A stretch of DNA of 64,000 bases from Kappaphycus alvarezii (GCA_002205965.3 NADL03000045.1:248001-312000); one strand, 5' to 3'; counted from the first letter of the stretch, positions 35,141 through 46,320 are shown. Made by a program: numbers and translations. Notes: generated from the letters alone by a model not told the origin.

Positions 35141-36329
35141 TTTCAGTCTACACTGACCTACCGTCTCAGGACCCTTGAGCCCTTCAAGCCCTTTCAGGTG
35201 GAGACAAATTCACAATCGTCTAATACACTGTACAGCCTCCGAAGCCGTTGCTGCAACTGAGCACTAGTCGAAATTATAATGGTCGCCGAAGTTGTTTAGG
35301 GAAGCCTGTGTGCGGGAATGACATGGCATTGTTGGACTGTTGGGCCTTGGCCCTGTGAGAGAAAGCCTTTAGCACTGACAAGACCAGGAAAGATGCTCAT
35401 TGGGTCCAGGGTTATGGTGTTTACAGAGAATTAGTGTTTTTGTGTAAGCTGAGAGTGGCAACCTGCAGATGCAAAGTTTTGAAAACGTGATGAGAAACGT
35501 GGCGTAGGCCCCACAAGTGTCCAACTGCGGGCACACATCTGGTTGTTACACTTCAGTGGCATTCTTTCTCCAACGCGCCTATTGCACGGGCCTCCCGACG
35601 ACTGCGTGTCGCTTCAACTGGGCCCGTGCGAACAGTCATCTTCTGAAAGATGATGCGTTGTCTGATTGGGAGAAACAGAACGGCGGGCCCACCGGCATTG
35701 TTTTTCGGCCGCTGCCTTTTTCTCAAGAGAGTAAGGCGTTACCACCCCATCTGGCGCACTGCCATCCATGATTATTACTTGCTTGCGCTGGCGCTAGCTG
35801 GTGAGTTGGTTCAAGCTTGAGTTGATAGCACCTGTTAAAATTTGACGTCGACATGAATACATTGTTGGCAGCTTAGCATTGTCGTCAATCGGAAACTGCA
35901 CGCACTTGAGGGGTCGACGCCAACGTGTTACTTTTCCGCAGAATCGTACCCTCTCCGTTCTCCTCTCCCCTCTGCACGCATGCGGCATCTGTAGACAATT
36001 CAATCCCAATTCAATTCACTGTCCTCTCGAGGTTTTGCCCAAATCCTCTCCATTCCGTGTACAATTTCCCGCGAACATTTCACACCGACCTACCCCTCCA
36101 TTTTCCCTTCTCCCCGACATTTGCCCCTTCCCCGCACTGCAAACTCCGCCCGCCCTCCCACCCTGCCATCCACGCCGTCCCTCCCATTTGTCGGTTACGC
36201 ACCACCGCTAGGACATCGGACATCACAGCTGCTACCTAGCCTTGCACAGTATCACACATTGCTCCGCCATCTACCACCATCGCGCCCTTAGGAACTTTAT
36301 CGCCGCCCTCCCGGGCACCGCTGTCCGTC
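35141..36329. other. intergenic; leader of the dehydrogenase gene
   Basis: No gene recognised. The last 400 bases before 36330 are strongly C/T-rich and probably hold the promoter and 5' UTR. Confidence 0.5.
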
Positions 36330-37216
36330 ATGGGCAGTCTCCCAACACATCGTCTCAATGTCGTTATCACTGGCGGTTCCACAGGTATCGGCCGCACCAC
36401 CGTCGAACGTTTCGCCACCGCTGGTCATCGTGTACTCTTCACCTATCTCTCCTCCTTCACCGAAGCCACTGCCTTGCAATCCACGTGGAAGAATGTCACC
36501 ATGGCACGTCTGGATCAGGGAAATGTCGCCTCAGTCGCCAAGTTTGCAGCGCTTGTCAAGGAATGGGCGGGCAGTGCCGGTGTTCATGTACTTGTCAATA
36601 ATGCTGCTTTGGGAAGCGCTACTGTAAAGAAGTATGTTGAGGGAGCCGGCGAAGGGTTTGTAAAAACGGTCGAGGATGGTGGTGACAGAAATGCCACGGG
36701 TAGTGTGGCAAAGATGGTGGAGAGGGCAAAGTGGGACGAGGCATTGATGAGAGTCAACGCTCTGGGACCGTTGTGGGTCACCAATGCCTTGATGGACTTG
36801 ATTGAGAGGGGGCCGAGAGTGACGAGCGGTCATTGTGTTTATTGGCAGTGTCGGGGGGGCAGTGCTGCCGTGTTTCCAGAGTACTGTGCTGCGGATTTGA
36901 TGAGCAAGGCCGCCATGTCGTACTTGTCAAAGCATTTGGCCGCGATGCATGTCATGGACGGGATTGATGTGTGCTGTGTGGCGCCTGGGGCAACAGAAAC
37001 GGAGATGTTCCGGAAGAGCACTTTAGATGGGCTGGAAGATGTTGACAAGTTTGTCGGTGTATGCCAAAGAGAAGGTTGATCCAGCCGAGGGATGTGGCGG
37101 AGGTTGTTGTGTGGTTAGCGACAGAGTGTCCGCGGAGTCTGTTCCATGGAGCTGTGTTGGATGCGTCCATGGGGTTGGCGGTAAGGCCGGGGTTACAAAC
37201 AGAAAGTCAGCGGTAA
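36330..37216 (+). CDS. short-chain dehydrogenase/reductase (SDR), frame breaks
   Basis: NAD(P)-dependent oxidoreductase with a Rossmann fold. Seen: VVITGGSTGIG (cofactor TGxxxGIG) at residues 11-21, a parallel beta/alpha pattern, VLVNNAALG (NNA motif) near residue 89, RVNALGPLWVTNALM, then in a neighbouring frame IVFIGSVGG (the Ser strand) rejoining FPEYCAADLMSKAAMSYLSK, and VAPGATETEMF. The C-terminal RDVAEVVVWLATECP and HGAVLDASMGL lie in another frame, so the gene really ends at 37216 and not at 37079. Three frame changes are needed, one in a G7 run at 36848. The catalytic Tyr and Lys are eight residues apart instead of the classical four. The substrate is not predictable. Confidence 0.75.
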
Positions 37217-37591
37217 AGGAGTGGATCTCCTGTCGTGCGTCCCGTCGGAGCTCCGGTTCGAGGTTGCGAAGCAGACAATATTGGCCATTGGACAGCTGGT
37301 AGGCCTAGTTTTGTGTACAATAACGTTGTTGTTGAAGGTCCTGCCTTGAGATGAATCCTAGCAACTGGCTTTATATAGTACAAATGTGGAAAGAGCAAGA
37401 CGGGACTCGAGAAAGATCCGTTTCGAGGGAAAGCTTGACTCAGGATGTGGTCCCGACCAAAAGCCACCTATGCCGTGCGTTACGGCTGTCTCTTTTGAAC
37501 ATGATAATGTGCAAGCCCTAGCGCAAACAAATAGCCCACAAACGCAATAAACGCAGGCCGCGCACCTCGGCAGCCTACTTTGATACCGATA
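37217..37591. other. short convergent intergenic stretch
   Basis: Three-prime ends of the SDR and kinase genes face each other here. No other feature is visible. Confidence 0.5.
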
Positions 37592-38930
37592 CTACCTTTT
37601 TTCGATGAACCTGCCAAAGTCATCGGCAGTGCCAGTGAATGTTTTGCCTCCCGCAGTTGCATTGACTCCCTGAAAGTCCAGGCCGATTGACACTCGGGCT
37701 TTGGACGACCCACCGTTGACAACGACAGGTTTATATTCACCTGCATCCAAGTCGCGCCTCCGCGCGGATGCACTACGCTTGAATCCTCGTTGGATTCCCT
37801 TGTGCTTGCTATGGACCTTATCTGCCAACTTGCTTTCTGCATGGCGCACAAGCTGCGGATCGCAACCGCCACTATCGCTAGGCCGCGGTTCCAAACCAGG
37901 ACACAACGGGGGCTCGAGCTCAAAATTCACAACGCCTTTCCAGTCAATGCCATCAAAGAAAGGATGATTCTGAACATCCAATGCGTCATTACCGTCACTG
38001 CCGAGGCGGGTAGCCGGATTCTTGTCGAGCAGGCGATAAATAAGATCGCGACATTGTGGGGAAATGTGAGACAAACGGTCGTCATTTTCCAAGTCGAGTT
38101 TCTTATTCTGAATGCGATGATGGAGCATTTCGCGGATTCATCAGCAGCAAATGGAGGACGACCTGCCATGAGAACATAAGCAAGAACGCCCAGGGCCCCA
38201 GTCGACAACACGGCCGTGACCTTTACCCATGAGCATTTCGGGGGCTTGATAAATGGCTGTACCTGAGATGTCGAAAATGGCCTGCTCACCCGGTTCACCG
38301 GAAATAAACTTGCCGGCGAGACCAAAGTCAGTGAGACGGACATGGCCCTTTTCGTCAATGAGAATATTCTCGAGCTTCAAATCGCGAAAGACGAAATCAT
38401 GGCGATGCAATTCCTTGAGGGCGACGATAATCTCAGCGAGATAAAATCTTGCCTGAGCCTCTGTCAAACAACCATGCTTCTTCATAAGATCATACATATC
38501 GCCACCCGACACATACTCCAAAACAAGAACGACTGCATCATTTGTTTGAAAGCCAGAATGGCATTCAACAACAAAGGGATGCGGGCCTGCCTCACGCAGG
38601 ACGCGACGTTCCATGACGACGGAATCGAGGCTTTGAGCGGCGATGAGATGTGATTTGCTCATTACTTTTGCGGCGAATAATTCACCGGTGGCTCGTTCGC
38701 GGACGAGAACGACGGTGCCAAAGGTGCCTTCGCCGAGGTGACGGACGGGAGCGCATGAGGGAAGAACATTTGCTACTTTGGACCAGGTGGTGGGAGGGGG
38801 GGACGAGAGCTAGAGGGATTGGCGGAGTTTTTTCGAGAGAGTCTTGCGGAGGACTTTCTGGGAAGTTTTGTTGAGGGTTGTTGTGGGTTTGGAGAGGTTT
38901 CGGGGGGGATTTGCTGAAACAGTTGCCCAT
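37592..38930 (-). CDS. AGC-type Ser/Thr protein kinase with N-myristoylation signal
   Basis: The start at 38930 gives MGNCFSKS: Gly2 with Ser6-type context for N-myristoylation and Cys4 for palmitoylation, so membrane anchoring is likely. A proline/serine-rich linker of about 50 residues follows. The kinase domain then shows HLGEGTFGTVVLV (glycine loop), LFAAKVMSK (ATP-binding Lys), VFRDLKLENILID (catalytic loop with the FRDLK typical of AGC kinases), TDFGLAGKF (DFG), YQAPEML (APE), GVLAYVLMAGRPPF and LLDKNPATRLGS with HPFFDGIDW, a standard AGC lobe end. The C-terminal tail of about 100 residues is basic and lacks an obvious FxxF hydrophobic motif. Frame changes lie near 38790, 38200 and 38110. 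The subfamily is not clear. Confidence 0.8.
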
Positions 38931-39589
38931 TTTTTGCGGACTGGAGAGAGTGTGGAAATGGGATGTGGTTGGATGGGGATGGGTGCGGTGAGTAGAGTGT
39001 GAACGGAGGATTGAGTCGGATTGGGACTCGGTTGAGGAGGAGGATAAATGAGATGGGATTGGATTGGGAATGCTCGAAATCTTCAGGTGAGCAGCAAGGT
39101 GAGGTGATCGGATTGCGGATATCTTGCACAGGGCGGAACCGTAAGTACAGTACAGTACTGTACAGTACAGTTCTGTAATGTACAGTACAGTACAGTACTG
39201 TACATGTAGTGCATAAAAAGCATTATTCAAAAGATACTTTTTCCAAAAAAAGTTCTGGGAGGCACGTGGGGGCATCTATTTTTCTTGATGTCAACAAAGG
39301 AAAGAAGCCGAAGCAGGAGGTGCCTCCATGCACATACTCCAAAAACAATCCAATACACGTACGACAATTGTCTATAATCAAAAAATGAAGCAGGCAGCAC
39401 ACTTGATCCTTGAGATCATTTACTGTACACTACTGGACTGTAAAAAACATTTTACTGCATCGATTGCACCAGTGGTTGCGCAAGCGCTTCATGCCTTGGC
39501 GCAGCGCCTACAAATCGACACACTCCACCCTCACAATACGCACTGCACACCCATTGTATCTTCCTCAGTCGATCATTCCCTCACGAATA
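38931..39589. other. promoter side of the kinase and left flank of the retrotransposon
   Basis: The top strand is G-rich next to the kinase start (its sense leader is C-rich). Then comes a long GTAC palindrome tract (39145-39204) and host sequence up to the repeat array. No gene. Confidence 0.5.
39145..39204. repeat. long palindromic GTACAGTACTGTAC tract
   Basis: Sixty bases built from TACAG/TACTG units that read the same on both strands apart from a few interruptions. Confidence 0.9.
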
Positions 39590-40655
39590 CCCTTTCGCCT
39601 TTCCTTGGTTCATTTTCGATTTGGCCAGATTCCATCAATCTTCTTCTTCTTCAATCTTCTCTAACACTACTTACTTGGTGAATACAATGAATTCAATATT
39701 TTGACAATGGTTCAAAATTTATTTAAACTTCTCTTCGAAGCCGCGAGGCACTTCTAGGACCCAAGACTTTGGGCTTGGGTGGCAGTCCGGAGGATCCGGT
39801 GGCTTGACTATCCCTAAAAAGAAATACCTATAGTAGTGGGCAGTCGAAGGATTGGACTAAGATAAGAAATGTCGGGCGGGTAGAGCGGTGGGAGCCAGAA
39901 AAATTCCTCCATGTTTTCGTTTGATACCTCCTGATGCTTCATACTCTCGTCTCACTTCTCAGCTCACCAACATGCGAAAGACTATTTGGTTCAACGAGTT
40001 CACCAAATAACTTTTTCGCCTTTCCTTGGTTCATTTTCGATTTGGCCAGATTCCATCAATCTTCTTCTTCTTCAATCTTCTCTAACACTACTTACTTGGT
40101 GAATACAATGAATTCAATATTTTGACAATGGTTCAAAATTTATTTAAACTTCTCTTCGAAGCCGCGAGGCACTTCTAGGACCAAGACTTTGGCTTGGGTG
40201 GCAGTCCGGAGGATCCGGACTGGGCTTGACTATCCCTAAAAGAAATACCTATAGTAGTGGGCAGTCGAAGGATTGGACTAAGATAAGAAATGTCGGGCGG
40301 GTAGAGCGGTGGGAGCCAGAAAAATTCCTCCATGTTTTCGTTTGATACCTCCTGATGCTTCATACTCTCGTCTCACTTCTCAGCTCACCAACATGCGAAA
40401 GACTATTTGGTTCAACGAGTTCACCAAATAACTTTTTCGCCTTTCCTTGGTTCATTTTCGATTTGGCCAGATTCCATCAATCTTCTTCTTCTTCAATCTT
40501 CTCTAACACTACTTATTGGTGAATACAATGAATTCAATATTTGACAATGGTCCAAAATTTATTTAAACTTCTCTTCGAAGCCGCGAGGCACTTCTAGGAC
40601 CCAAGACTTTGGGCTTGGGTGGCAGTCCGGAGGATCCGGACTGGGCTTGACTATC
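39590..40655. repeat. tandem array of the element's terminal repeat (about 421 bp unit)
   Basis: Two full units (about 39596-40016 and 40017-40437) and a partial third (40438-40655) run head to tail. Units start TTTCGCCTTTCCTTGG and end ACCAAATAACTTTTTCG. Units 1 and 2 are nearly identical, differing by a few one-base indels and a small GACTG insertion near 40215. The partial unit fuses into the recombinase gene's 3' end at GGCTTGACTATCCC. The last 122 bases of each full unit (39895-40017 and 40316-40437) equal the right terminal repeat. Confidence 0.95.
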
Positions 40656-41672
40656 CCATCCCGCAATCATCCCGGAACGTTGAAGTAGTGCCCCGGGCGC
40701 CGCCGAGCCGATTGAGTTGCTCGCGGACCTTCTGAGGAAAATCCAACTTGATAAGGGCCATAGCACCGGCTCGAACGTAGTGGTCTGTTGTAGAGAAACG
40801 AGCCCAACGTCCTCGATGATGTATATCCAACATTGGTAAACGACCAGAATGGAAGTCGTGCGTTGCCCCCCGTAACGGAGGCAATGGGGCGTGACAGACA
40901 AATGGGACAGATGTAGCCCCGTCGGCTGCCGGACTACCTCTTGGATAGCCCGGCGAAAAACTTCTTGAGAGAACTTGAAAAGGCGATCATGAGGGGCCAA
41001 TTGTCGGACGAGGATGAGACGCCTCAGTAACGAAGAGACGAAAAGGGAGCGAACAGTTACAGACTGGGACTTTCCGGATTTGGTGAATGGAAGCAGGATC
41101 GTAGCAAAAGAAAAATCTGTGGGATGTTCATCAAATATGACTTGGTTTCTTTTCAACAAACGGCATTCATCATGCCGTAGATAACACTCATGGGAGACGA
41201 GGACCGCAACGGCCATCTCAAATTTGTTCTTCCTGAGGAGGTAGTATGCGATGCCAAGGGCGAGATCTTGCGGACACGGGATATACTGCTGGCTGGGGGC
41301 GCACCGATCCCAGCCGCGGAGAGCTCTGCTTGACATAAAGAGTTTCCCTGAAACTTCCGGCGCAAAGAACTTGATGGCGGATAGGGTCTTACCCGCGAGA
41401 CTCTTGTGTTGAAGTGGAGAATCCAAATAGAACAGGTAATTAATATATCGGAGTAGGCATTCGTCGAGTTGGTCAAAATCATCAAGGGAGCGTTTACTGT
41501 TTGCACAGTATACGAAGAACTCCCGTAAAGCGGATCGGTACTCTTTGGCTGTGTTCGGACTTACACTCGCTAGGAGCTTATACGCATCTTGAGGGGCCAT
41601 CTGCAGGGTTTTGCTCGGACGGGATCCAAATAGGTGTAAAACGGATAGCACACGAAAGGGAGAGGGCGGCAA
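40651..41672 (-). CDS. tyrosine recombinase of the DIRS/PAT-like element
   Basis: Cuts and joins the circular DNA copy into the genome. The frame starting at 41672 shows an N-terminal core-binding part (SPNTAKEYRSALREFFVYC), then VSHECYLRHDECRLLK with the first catalytic Arg, and SVTPHCLRYGG with the HxxR box. Directly after, in a G6 run near 40870, the frame changes by one base; the other frame (40884-40651) continues with HDFHSGRLPMLDIHHRGRW and FSTTDHYVRAG, supplying the Trp and the nucleophilic Tyr. All of the R-H-R-W-Y set is therefore visible. Without the shift the first frame runs on to 40563 into the terminal repeat, which looks like an artefact. Confidence 0.85.
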
Positions 41673-43530
41673 TCTTCTGAGCGAGACGCCGCAGCCGAGG
41701 AGAACTCGACCTGCCCTTGGCCAACATAAAATAAATTACCTGCGAATCTGTTAGAATCGCAGTTCTCCGAAAAACTGTTGCTCGCTGTCGCGCGAGCCAA
41801 CGTAAACCTGTCAATGTCGTATGACCTTCCAGCGCGTTTATGTGCTGGGCGAATTTCCATTTCTTAGCACTGATCATTTTCCAGTGAAAACGAGGGACCG
41901 GAACCTCTCGAGGCAAGATACCTCGAGAAAACTTAGACACAAGCTCCACCTGGTTGGGGTGCCAGGCGGAATAAGGTGCGTACATACTTGCCCCTCCTTT
42001 GGAGGAGGCATCGGATACCAACATGAAATCCCCGTTCTTTCCTCTTAAATCATAGTGAAGTAACGGGGCCAAAGCCACCAGCAGGCCTAGCTCGTGTCGT
42101 GCGCCGATACTGGGTTGTAGTACTGTTGAGGAAGAACGGAGACCTTCATACAGTTCTTGCAAAACCGAGAAAACAGGACGATTCAGCAGAATAAACCAAT
42201 TCCAGGAGCCGAGGAGCTTCTGGAGCTCGACCAGGCTCCAGTCCTTAGCCCTTTCTAGCTGCTTCGTCCTTTTTATCAATTCAGCCATCTTTGCATGATC
42301 AGGCTCCAAACATCCTTTTGAACACCACTTAATCCCCAAAATCGACTTTTCACTTGCACTTGGCCGCTCACATTTGGACGGCTTAGGGTCGAGTTTTGCA
42401 TCAGCAAACACTTTCCATACTTTCTCATATACTTGGTTCACCTTTTTCTTATTGTGTCCCACAACAAAGAAATCGTCAATATACCTTCCATAACGTACTG
42501 CACCGATAGATTTCCCGTTCGACGCCTTTATCTCTCTCTCGGATTAAGCCCGGCTCGTGCCAGCAGCTCGCCATGAATTGAGTGACCGACCAGCACTGAA
42601 TGCGACCATCCCATCGGGAGGACTCGATACCTGGGCCAAAACCGTTTTCCTCGATCACTACGCAAGGCAGACCGAAGTACACACGGAGGTGCTCAGGTAG
42701 TTCCAACCGATGATAGTGGTTATCAATGTCCAACTTTCCGGTGAAGATCAATTTGTCATCCACTGCTTCGAGTTGCGTGAACAACCCTGGGTGAGGCATG
42801 TCACCCTCTGCTGGGGGAATGAAGTGCAAATTCCCCCGCCGGGCGTCCAAGATCAAACGCTGCCGGCCTCCATCCTTTGGGACTGCAAAAAGCCCATTGA
42901 TCTCTTTCGGTCTTTCCGTCGTCAATTCCAGTATATGTTTTTCCAACAACCCGGCCACTAAGGCTGGATATGCCGTAGGAGTAACCATAAGGCATTTCTT
43001 TGTGTCTTTCAGTTCGGCTTCCGTAGGTTTTCGAAGAATACCTCGGTCACCTGGGTCTGTATACTGGGGTATCATTCCCTGTGGGAGCACATCTCGAAGA
43101 GATACACAACCTGCAACCTCTGCCGGAGGCAGGATAATTTCTTTAAGTCGATGAAGTTCGCATCCGCGACTCCAACATTCCCACCATATGTTTCTGCCGT
43201 AAACGAGAGCGGCGCGCGGAAATTTTTGTTCCGGCGCCAGAACTCGCGACATCTTAATTCCAAATAAACCAACACGTTGTCCTGGACCGCAGTGCCTCTC
43301 CCCCTCTTTGCCGTTGGAAGAGAGAGATCAGACATAGCCCTCAAGTAATAACTATCTCTGCAATACAAGAAATTCAAAGCACATACCAGTCGCCTGGTTT
43401 CTACTGCAATCTGTCTTCGCTTGGCCTGACGTTGACGCAATCTACTGCTGCGGGAAAATTTCTGAAAACAAACATAATTTATTGGGCAAAGCAAGGGGAA
43501 AAGGTCCCTACGGTCCTCTAATTGAACCAT
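41578..43530 (-). CDS. reverse transcriptase-RNase H of the DIRS/PAT-like element
   Basis: The RT part shows LFAVPKDGGRQRLILDARRG (motifs 1-2), TGKLDIDNHYHRLELP (motif A with its Asp pair) and, across a frame change near 42480, GRYIDDFFVVG (motif C, intact YIDD). Then comes SEKSILGIKWCSKGCLEP and the RNase H: FMLVSDASSKGGASMYAP, a Glu in LEGHTTLTGLRWLARQ, ILTDSQV and NPADGPSR, giving the four acidic residues. The N-terminal extension (43530-43252) is basic. The frame breaks at about 43200 and 42480 are single-base; apart from them the enzyme looks complete. It overlaps the start of the recombinase frame by about 95 bases. Confidence 0.85.
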
Positions 43531-43544
43531 TGTTCTTCTTCTTT

Positions 43545-44718
43545 CTACTTGCTCGAGCCTCCACGTTCGTCTCGATCCTCTTGCGAACGGTTAGAGGCTT
43601 TTCGGTAGGACTCGGCCACTTTTGCAGATCTCATCGCTCGCCCCAGCACATCATGGATCGTCGCATCATTTCCTACGGACGACTCCAAGACATGTTTGGC
43701 AAGCTCCCAAGATCCATGCTCCATGGCCAACTCCAAGGCAAGCAACCTTCTTACTGCAATTTCAAAGTCGGGTTCCCGACAAGTTTTCTTCCATCCATTG
43801 TACGCGATTCTCACATCGAGCATCCGCGCCCAAGCCAGCGCCTCATTCAAATTTCTCTTCTCCATCTTCTTCGACCCGTAGGGCAGACTGCGAAAATAAT
43901 TCGTTATGCTGTTTCCAGCCACGATCCAACGGTGCACAGTCGCCGCCCCAATTTCTTCTTCTGGCTCAACATTGATCCCGGCCACAGACACCCGAATGTC
44001 AGCCTTCTGCGCCCGTACCTTCTGGCGTTCCATTCGCGACAGCTTTTTCTTCCCTCTGGCATGTCGCTTCTCTTTGCGCGCCAATCGGGCTAAAAAATTA
44101 GCATCGTCATCCTCGGAGTCCATTTCAGACTCCGAGGATGACGATGCCTCACTTGAATCTCCGAGTTCTGCCCGGGACGCCAGTAAACGCTGCACGCTGC
44201 CCGCCTTGGCCGGACCAGCCACAGCACCACCAGCCTCCACCTTTTCCAGTCTTCGATTCATGTCTTGCACATTTTTGCCCAGATCCTTCAACATTGACCC
44301 ATTTCCCCCATCTGCTTCGCCAATAGCTGTAACGGGTCCTTCTTTTTATTCCTTTCCTGGACCCCGCAATTTTGACTCGTTTGCTCCTCTCACCTTCGTT
44401 CTCAGACGCCGATTTGACACCAACCTCATTTTCACTCTCGCTCTCGGACTCGTCATTGACCTTTTCCTTTTCTGTGTCCCCATCAGATCCACCACCCTCG
44501 TCTTCCACTCTGGGTACGGGCCACATTCCATTCCCGACCTCACTCAAGCACTCAAGCGCCGTCATGTTCTTGGAATATCCAGGTAGCTCTCCCAGCTTCT
44601 CAGCCTTAGGCCTCAAATACTTCCACAATTTCTTGGCGTTCGAATCGCGCAGGCTCGCAGCCTTGCCAAAGATACTGCTGCGATACACCTCCAACCAGTC
44701 CTCCCCGTGCCGGTCCAA
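43545..44718 (-). CDS. gag-like ORF of the DIRS/PAT-like element
   Basis: First product of the element, in two overlapping frames. The upper frame (from 44718) starts MDRHGEDWLEVYRSSIFGKA and has a long acidic-serine stretch (ESESESENEVGV), then a basic RRTRYSYWRSRWGK. The lower frame (44294-43545) has SSSSESEMDSEDDD, a basic KEKRHARGKKKLSRMERQKV and a helical C-terminal half (ALAWARMLDVRIAYNGWKK; ALELAMEHGSWELAKHVLES). No zinc knuckle is visible. The position ahead of RT and the alternation of acidic and basic blocks fit a DIRS gag, but sequence alone does not prove it. Confidence 0.6.
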
Positions 44719-45396
44719 TTCCTCGACCGCATCCTCCCACGAAAATTTTGTATTAGTAAGCCGAATACTTTAAGGTCAAGGGGCCAGCTCATTCCCCTCA
44801 CCCGAGTCAATGTCACTCCACAGACAGCGCGCGGTTGTGCGGGAGGGCTGCTCCCAGGCTGCCACGTGGTTGAAAAACCCAGCCTGTCAATCAACACCAA
44901 CAAGCGCCAACTCTCGTAAGGAGCGGGCCGCGTATACACGGGCGGGAGGTCCTCTCCTCCCCACGGTCACCGTCCTCCTTGGGCTACCGGCCCCACGGAG
45001 ACCTCTTACTTTCGCCCCTCAGTAAGAGTAAACTTTCCCACGCTGTTTGCGTCTGCGGGACAGACGACGGAGGGCCCGACGAGAACGGACAGCGTGCCTG
45101 CTACTTACACAAACCCCACTGGCAGAAAACAAAAAGGCGTAGCCTTGGTAATTCACGTTCCATGCAACCATTTATTTTGCCCCCACCTGCCATTAGGATT
45201 CTTCAGTCAATTTGCCAGCCAACCGCCCAAAATGAAACTTTCGCTCTACCCAAGATCACGGAAGATTAGCCACAGAGATTAACACTCTGCTCACGGAAAG
45301 GGCGACGGGAACGCTCTTCCATATGATCTTGCCCATTCGGCCTTTCCATATCTGATCACTAGAGGATAACCACTAGATCACTCACCCTTCCCCGGA

Positions 45397-45466
45397 GGCC
45401 GCCATCACTCCCGGGCGCCCGCCACAGTCTTGCGACTGCGGCAGACACCCAGGAGTGATAGCGGCC
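45397..45466 (-). ncRNA. candidate structured RNA in the element leader
   Basis: Two nested stems. Arms 45397-45411 and 45452-45466 pair over 15 positions with one mismatch. Inside, on the minus (element sense) strand, CCGCAGTC and GACTGTGG pair (one G-U) around a GCAA loop, a GNRA tetraloop. On the plus strand the loop would be TTGC, so the minus strand makes the better RNA. It lies between the right terminal repeat and the gag-like frame. Role unknown: translation control, packaging or a ribozyme are possible. Confidence 0.45.
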
Positions 45467-46320
45467 CCCGGTTCCAGGTGGAGTGGGGAAAAAGGCCTTT
45501 GCCAAGCCTACGGTTGAGAATTTCGTCACGGACCGGACTCAAATACCGGGAGCCTTAGGGTATGGCTGCCAACCCTGAGTAATAATTCCCAGATCCAATG
45601 GAGGTCAAACCGAACGAACGTTCAGCATCTCCCCACCTTCACACAAAGCCCCCTTAGAATCAAAGCTCCATTCTGCCTAACAGTCTCTTCGCTTAAGCAA
45701 GCTCCCACTACTAAGACCGGTTACAACACAAACTTCGCCAGACTCCGCGGAAGCCAAGGTTCCACCCTTCCTTTGCCAGCCTTTTTCACATAAAAAAAAT
45801 CTTTGCGGGGAGAGTCTGCCCCCACCTCAGACCTGAAGGCCCAAGGCAAGAACCAACCCTCAACCCACATCTCTCTTATACAAGCCAGGCCAGCTTGAGA
45901 AGGGCTTCCCGAAAATCGGACCCAAACACCGTTTCTGAGACTCTTCCGAACTCGCACCAGGTATTTTGCTGTATCTAATCACCAACTAGATCTGACACTG
46001 AAAATTTCGCTATATTCACTCACCAACCAATGGAGCTATTTTAGATCCGCCGAACACGAATCATAGGACCCCAACACCTTTGGCAAAGTTTTCCCCCCAC
46101 TCAGATATAAGATAAAACGAAGAGACATTTCACGACGGCGAGCCATTTACCAACCCCAGTTAGGCTGACACCATATGGAGGCTTTGGCCTTACACCCATG
46201 AGGGATCCATTCCCGGAAAAAGCGCCCCGCGCCCATAGCCGCTGTACAGCAGCATCCAAGAAATCGAAGACCAACAGCACTTACCCTGCCACCACCTGGT
46301 CAGGGTCAGTAAACTACTCA

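Noticed and set aside
43482..44586. Plus-strand frames of 203 and 226 codons within the DIRS/PAT-like element
   Set aside because: Antisense of the gag-like frame; acidic/serine repeats on one strand give open frames on the other.
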